Origin: Lutraria lutraria
Lineage: Eukaryota; Mollusca; Bivalvia; Venerida; Mactridae
Reading direction: 5' to 3'
DNA length: 64,000 nucleotides
Assembly: GCA_964023205.1 (NCBI GenBank)
Contig: OZ026850.1
Location: forward strand, 5,497,270-5,561,269
Under the pieces are notes generated by a model. It was not told where the DNA came from, made no database searches, and saw only the letters and a list, made by a program, of their open reading frames with translations. Every line of letters begins with the position of its first letter. Position 1 is the stretch's first letter. Both the position numbers and the translations under genes were made by a program. Shown one piece after another: positions 58,343 through 64,000 of the stretch.

Positions 58343-60335
58343 CTGAAAATGTAAGCTCATTCCATGAAAAAGGTAGATGCTAAGGAAGGAAAATAATATT
58401 TTGTTAAAAATGTAAATCTATAAAAACAGTTGTACAAAGTTAATTCCTATTGATGCCCATAATAAACGAAGTTGATAAAATGAGAAAATTTATTCCATCA
58501 AAAATCAAGCCATCTGATTGGTCGATTCCCAGATCATTTTTAAAACTGACCAATAAGAACAATGCATTTCAAGTCACTATCTAATATTTCAGCATAAACA
58601 GCCTTTACCAGATGATCAATCCAAATCAAAGGCCTGAAGGCCTGAAATGAGATGAATTTTGTGATGCAGGGATCTCTCTGAGTCGATACAAAATTTAAAA
58701 CTATCAATAATTCTGTCCGAAACGAGGACCTAGTACTGTAGGCTACTGTTTATTCAATCAAATATTAATGTACAAGGGTAATGTTGCCTGTTTAAAAAGA
58801 ATTATTTCACCATATGAATTATCAAGGCCTTGTAACATATCCTTAATATTAAAGAACTCCTGGGTCTAGAAATCACGAAAATATACACCAATCGTGTTCA
58901 TCAAGGCCGTGATATACCAATTTAAGACCGATTTTTTAAACGATGGTCTTATACGACGCAGAAATTCTTTTTCTTTATGCAACATTTAATGTTATATTTA
59001 TGAATATATTGTTCTGAACTGGAGCAGCAAGCCCTTCAACTTACAAAAAGCATGTCTCGACATCACTCGGACCGCTGTTAGCTACAGTATATTTTATATC
59101 GTTCGTGATTTTATACCCACATCAGCGTTTATCGCTGTAACAAAGTAAGGGAGATCACTGGGTAGATTTGACAAGCTATTTTCGGTTTGATTTACAAATG
59201 ATGCATAAATCATGTGTCAATGTCGCATGTCTTCCCAAAAATGACCACTTAACGTAATTAAATTTCCAAGTGGTAAGAATTATCATAGATCTAGATCAGA
59301 TTTTTATTTATTTGCCGTGAACACCGACTGACCTTAAATTTTCCGAAAAATCGACTTTCGTTTTCATGATGAAGTCGAAACATCACGAATTGCCCTGTAA
59401 CCAAGACACCAAGCGACATTTTTGAATCATGTGTTTTCATTATGGATAGCAAATACATAATGATTGTGGAGAAGCAGTTTTGATTACAGATGGCTGTTAT
59501 TAATTAATTCTTCGCAGTTTGCAAATTAGGTCAATTAGGGTCGGCAAAAAACGAAATCGGAACAAAAAGATGTCAGTCGCATCAATTAGACCGGCTATCT
59601 ATTGATCGGACCGTTGTTTTGACATCACGCCGGGTATTTATTGTCATTTTTCAACAATTAGCAAAATCTTCGTCAAGCAGACATTCATGATATTCGGTTT
59701 ACGAATGTAAACTGCACTCTGATTATTGATAACAATAAGCTGTTACAACGAACGCTGCGATTGGCTGTGATTGATTTATTCGACGGCCCACTGTAGCATT
59801 CGGAGGCGGGGCGTACTGCAGTGTAGTGTGAATTAAGATTGACTACGATAAGCGGTTATTGACTTTCACAACTGATTATTGAATGAATCAGGACTTGTTA
59901 GGGTATTATGTTTAGGTAGATAATTAAAATGTGACCATTATGATTTTTAAAAGATATTTCGCCACTCGTTGTCATCTGATTTTCGACTCGTTAGCGAGTT
60001 AGTATGTATAACAACAATGACCAATGAAGTGTCCGATAGAGTGCGTATATGAAGTATCCGATAGAGTTGGGGTCTAAACGCTAAAAATAGAAAATCGATA
60101 TAGTTAAAGCACCGATGGTATTTGCTTACTGACTGTGTGTGAATGGGTGTTTGAACTGCGTGCATTACCGCTCTGTTAGCGAGTCTGTGTAACGAAAAAG
60201 ACCGAAAAAATGTAGTACGAAGTCAATCCTAAAGCTACTGTAGAGAACAGTGCAGTGTTGAAATTCATAGTCTGCGTGATCACTATATGAGAAGAATTTA
60301 CATCTCATAAAAACAGGCTTAAATAAATAAAACTT
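58343..60335 (-). promoter_or_regulatory. 2-kb intron or promoter between zinc-finger and WD40 exons
   Basis: If the zinc-finger exons belong to GTF3C2 this is an intron. If not, it holds the GTF3C2 promoter. In favour of a promoter: near 59,750-59,815 there are CCAAT (minus strand, CAGCCAATCG) and a GC box (CGCCCCGCCTCC) within about 60 bp. In favour of an intron: donor AAAAA|GTAAAA at 60,340 and acceptor TTTTCAG|AG at 58,343 are phase-compatible. I cannot decide. No other exon was seen here. Confidence 0.35.
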
Positions 60336-60339
60336 TTAC

Positions 60340-63300
60340 TTTTTAGCTGCTTTCCGTTTAGAACCCTTTCCGCCACTTTCTGCAGTGGTATCATCGGCAT
60401 CAATATCCTCGTCAGCAATCTCTATTGTGGTAACAACAGGTTCTGGACGTAAAGCAGGGCAGGTTTTAATGTGCAGATCTTTCCATTGTAACTTCAAGCT
60501 CTTTTTATGACAATGTTCGCATGTATAAACCTCATTCTGAAAAAAGGTGCTTCATTGGTCAGCTGGTAGGAACAAAAGGTTACAACCACAATGGTTTTTG
60601 AGTGAAGGTTGTCCCTGCTGTTCTGATAACAGAACCATATCGCTTGGCAACCATTTTCAACTCTTACCAAAATGAACTTTTAATAATGGTAATCTTCATT
60701 TAAAGACTTACTGACACTTCTTATGCCACGTGATATGCAAGCATTTCTACATCCCCATGAGGGGTTTTGACAAGATAGGGAGATAAATAGATTTAAACTA
60801 ACCCTCAATAAGTGATCATAGAGAAGAGAAACAGTATGGCTGCATAAGGAATCTAAACCATGACAACAAGACAAGAAATCCAATAATCTGAATGTCATTT
60901 TCTAATCAGTTATCAGGGCTCTCCTTTGACCCTTTAAATGGCATTTTGACTTGAAATTTGCAAAATAATGTTTTTGACTCTTCAGAATTGGAACCAAAGG
61001 GTCAATTTACTATTACGTTAGTAGGAAATTTTGTTGAATCTTTAAATTTCTATCAGCTAAGGGACATTTTGACCCCCAACTTTTGAAGTCTAGGGAGCAC
61101 CCTGGTTATATTCCAAGTAGCAAAACATAAATCAAAATCATGTCATCCAAATATTCAGAAAACCTGAAAACCATTTGATAATTTACAAATCAGTAAAAAA
61201 ATCTATTAAAATTACCTCCCTTCCGCACCATTCTATATGTTTCTCATAATATTGCAGGAAATTCAATCTTTTCTCACATTTTGGACAATTCAGAAATTTT
61301 CTGACACTAAGAACCCTCGTTAGACCTAGTCTGTCTGTAAATCCTGCAGGATTCTCAATCGTCCACTGAAAAATTGAAGATTTATTTGAGTTTAATGCTG
61401 TTTTTCATAAAAACTGAAGAATAAAAATAGTAATAAAATAGAGTTGAAATATAAAATAGTATATAATGTTTATCATGTATTGGTCACATAGAATTTTAAA
61501 TACACAACATTCTATAATCTGTAAAGACTGATTTTTTTTAGAGTTTATGCCTGTTTCTACAGTATTTTGTAATACAGCAGCAAGCAGTTCAACAAAGCAG
61601 TGTTCCTGGATTCAGAACCAGTACACAGTTCATCTAACCAGTATTCCCAAGATTCTGTACCAGCGTGAACCTTGTTCTCTGCAAGTCACTGATGACTTCA
61701 CAACATGAATCACTTGAATCGGTGGACAAATAACATCAGACATAACATCTCCAACCAAATCATCACAAAGAACCTCAAACTTGGTTCAGGATCTTAATAA
61801 GATTTTGACTTGAACAAGAAGTGTTTTTAAAACACAATGCCCCTGAGGGTTACCTTGACCTTTGACCTACTGACCTGAAAATGCACAGGTCCTGTAGAGG
61901 TTGTCATGAAGAATCAACATATGAAGTTTGATGATTGTGGGTGGGAGCATTTTGATCTTATAGGCAAGGTCAGGGCTCCAGATAAAGGGCGTAAATACGC
62001 ATAAAAAATATTTCTTAAGCGTTCCGATATATGCACTTAAAATCCCAGGTACCCGTTTTACTAAATTAAAATGCGTAACTATCAAATTTAAATGTAGTAT
62101 TTGTGATTAGTGCTTTAATTGAACATATTGAATAAGACAAAGGTATTGTATATAAGCTACATGTACATTCTTCACCGGATGAAGAATAAGTCCATGAGGA
62201 TGATGTACGCATTAAATATAGAAGAACAAAATACAACAAAGTGCATTTAAAAAGAAAAGCTTTAGTGTGTGTTTGTGCTTATAAGTGAATACCCTTTACA
62301 GTGGTTCCCATGATTGTCATTACCCTTTAAAAATTTGTAATACACCCACACACATATTTAAAGGGTAAAATACCCCTTGCCCAAATATCTATCTGGAGCC
62401 CTGCAAGGTTAAAGTTTGGTAAAAACACACTGACAGACAGATGAACAAACGGGCCAAAAACAAAAAAGGGGCATAAAATGAATAGATGTCAAATTGTGCA
62501 AGTTGTAAAAAATAGAAGATAATTACCGGTAAGCTAAGGGCAGATAAGGATCAAGATGTCCCCTTTTGAAAGTGACTCAAGTCCCTAAGGGGCCAGTCTT
62601 AAATTACAGTATAAGAAGTTGAGAGCCTGGGGTAACATATAAAATATAAGACCAACATTCAATGGTTGCCATTATAGGCATTTACACAAATTTGTCCATA
62701 CATTCACTTACCCAAACTTGGTGTTCTACGGCACAGTGTCGCCTAATGTCAGGTACCCCTCTACCTTTATATTCACAGTGTTGACACTGTAAATTCATCT
62801 GAATTAAATATAATATATAATGTTATAATAAGTACATAACATTCACCTGAGAAATTTGTTCTCTCAGTGGGGAAAATGTATATTTTTTTACCTAAGGAAA
62901 TGCCCAAAAATGGACATTAAAAAGTGCCTGGTTTTATTGGCAGAAAATTAATATGTTAAAACTCTTTACTAATAGATGATAAATTTTACCTTTTTTGATT
63001 TTGCCTTGGTAAAGGTGACCTCTGAAAAAATTGATGAATCAAATGACAACTACATAACATAAAGAAGAGGAGAAAAACAATGCTTAAAAAATAAATAATA
63101 CAATCTTCATTCCATTATACTGACCATGATTTTCATTTTTTATTTCCGTTTTAAAAATAATAACAGAGAACTTCGAGACTCTAATCAACTGAATTAGCTC
63201 ACTAATTAATATCTAATTTTATATATACTATATCTTAATTCTTATTTTTATATACCATCTTAACTCTTATGATGATCTTTTGATCATCATCAATACATGT

Positions 63301-64000
63301 ATAATGATTGCATCATCAATATAACTACCTTTTTTCAAATTCATTGTTTTTACTTTCAGTTTCATATAAATCATCAAATGTATCACCAATATATCGTTCT
63401 ATACATAGCGTGACGTCACTACGTTTGTCTAACCTCTATACATAGAACTGATTAATATCCACATTTAGATAGTTATACATACGCTAAAAGTATAGTTCTG
63501 CGGAAGGATTATAAATGTCAAAACAACCATATTGATTTAACAAAATATATTTATTTGTGTAAAATAAGTCCATTATACCATTTCTATTCTTGTGCTTTCG
63601 TCAATAACGCTAATTATTCAATGAAACGCGATGTTGAAGTACGCTTGGCTCCAATGTGTACCATACAGTGACGTCACGTTATGTGATTGTTTATAACTTC
63701 CATTTTGTATGTAGTTCCTGCAAATACCCATAATGCCCCGAGCAGATGAACACAGGTCAGTGCATAGCGCTACCGTAGTGTACACATTGCCAATATATGG
63801 CAATAAAACTACTAACTTTTATGTATAAAATTTTACTATAGAACATCTGCTCTATTAGACCACTTACCATCATCTTCATCTGGCTCAGTTACATCTAGTC
63901 TATTCCTTTTCTTAACATCCTCAGTAATATCATCATCATCATCATCTTCATCATCTTTATCAGCATAACTAAACTCTTTCCTTTTTCTTCCCCTCTTTTT
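60340..64000 (-). CDS. Zinc-finger protein segment, probably GTF3C2 N-terminus (partial)
   Basis: Five minus-strand exons in matching phase: 64,000-63,868 (open at the window end), 63,021-62,990, 62,798-62,712, 61,365-61,216 and 60,536-60,340. They encode, in order, a KKRGRKRK AT-hook-like basic segment, acidic runs, and three zinc fingers. The first is C2H2 (CQHC..H-x4-H). The second and third (CPKC..H-x3-C and CEHC..H-x3-C) are C2HC, all with C-x2-C-x12-H spacing. An acidic linker and a basic tail GSKRKAAKK follow. The last exon can either stop at TAA (60,338-60,336) or splice from AAAAA|GTAAAA into the GTF3C2 exon at 58,342 in phase. As I recall, human GTF3C2 has a KKRGRK motif and acidic stretch at this place but no fingers. 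A separate zinc-finger gene (ZNF512-like) is the alternative. Confidence 0.7.
60914..61104. mobile_element. 191-bp CAGGGCTCTCC MITE
   Basis: Left CAGGGCTCTCCTTTGACCC and right GGGAGCACCCTG are imperfect inverses. GTTAT lies directly outside both ends. Intronic, between the exons at 60,536 and 61,216. Confidence 0.55.
61805..62470. repeat. Dispersed GACCTTTGACCT repeat, interrupted
   Basis: AACAAGAAGTGTTTTTAAAAC, then ACCTTGACCTTTGACCT and, after an insertion at 61,971-62,403, AAGTTTGGTAAAAACACACT and GACAGACAGATGAAC. This is a layout common in bivalve dispersed repeats. The interrupting element is listed separately. Confidence 0.55.
61971..62403. mobile_element. 433-bp CAGGGCTCCAGATA MITE
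   Basis: Perfect 14-bp inverted ends CAGGGCTCCAGATA / TATCTGGAGCCCTG, with CAAGGT duplicated directly outside (61,965-61,970 and 62,404-62,409). It is nested inside another repeat. Non-coding. Confidence 0.82.
63022..63867 (-). other. Intron between the first two visible zinc-finger exons
   Basis: AT-rich. It holds a small perfect hairpin near 63,272-63,290 (GATGATCTTTTGATCATC) and TGACGTCAC words near 63,410 and 63,670. A short minus-strand frame at 63,618-63,803 shows no similarity. Two TGACGTCAC sites could mark an alternative promoter, but this is weak. Confidence 0.35.

Noticed and set aside
58139..58354. Plus-strand serine-rich frame
   Set aside because: It is the antisense of the acidic D/E-rich exon of GTF3C2 (GAT/GAA codons read as ATC/TCA).

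Overview
The window is nuclear DNA of a metazoan, most likely a bivalve mollusc. It is AT-rich, its genes are split by GT..AG introns, and much of it is dispersed repeats of types common in bivalve genomes: elements headed TTTAGCTCAC..GAGCAC, elements headed by TATACCCCC followed by (CGGT)n, tRNA-derived SINEs with a conserved tail, and many short terminal-inverted-repeat (TIR) elements. No species can be named from the sequence alone.

Layout. 1-20,389 has no intact gene. It holds a decayed LINE (8,650-12,327, minus strand), a 3.2-kb TIR element inserted beside it, and a nested, near-identical tandem duplication (14,982-20,389). The first 1.2 kb of the window is another copy of this locus without the TIR element, so it serves as an empty site. 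20,390-22,975 carries a glycosyltransferase family 61 gene whose 496-residue coding sequence lies in one exon. 23,000-28,230 is intergenic, with diverged tandem elements and a SINE. 28,470-37,323 is one 8.9-kb minisatellite of exact 33-bp period (about 265 units) with two sequence zones and visible higher-order structure. 37,324-41,900 is intergenic and contains two near-perfect palindromes of 38 and 46 bp, each flanked by an exact 7-bp direct repeat.

The right third carries two conserved genes of the transcription machinery, facing each other tail to tail about 1.4 kb apart. MED30 (Mediator subunit 30) is on the plus strand, with five coding exons and 220 residues. The TFIIIC 110-kDa subunit (GTF3C2) is on the minus strand, with 13 exons giving an acidic segment plus a WD40-type C-terminal region. 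Upstream of it on the same strand, five further exons encode a KKRGRKRK basic segment, acidic runs and three zinc fingers. They join the GTF3C2 exons in phase, so they may form the N-terminus of the same protein and continue beyond the window end.

Exons and splice sites were placed by eye from reading frame, splice consensus and remembered family sequence. Repeat identities are by eye, not by alignment.
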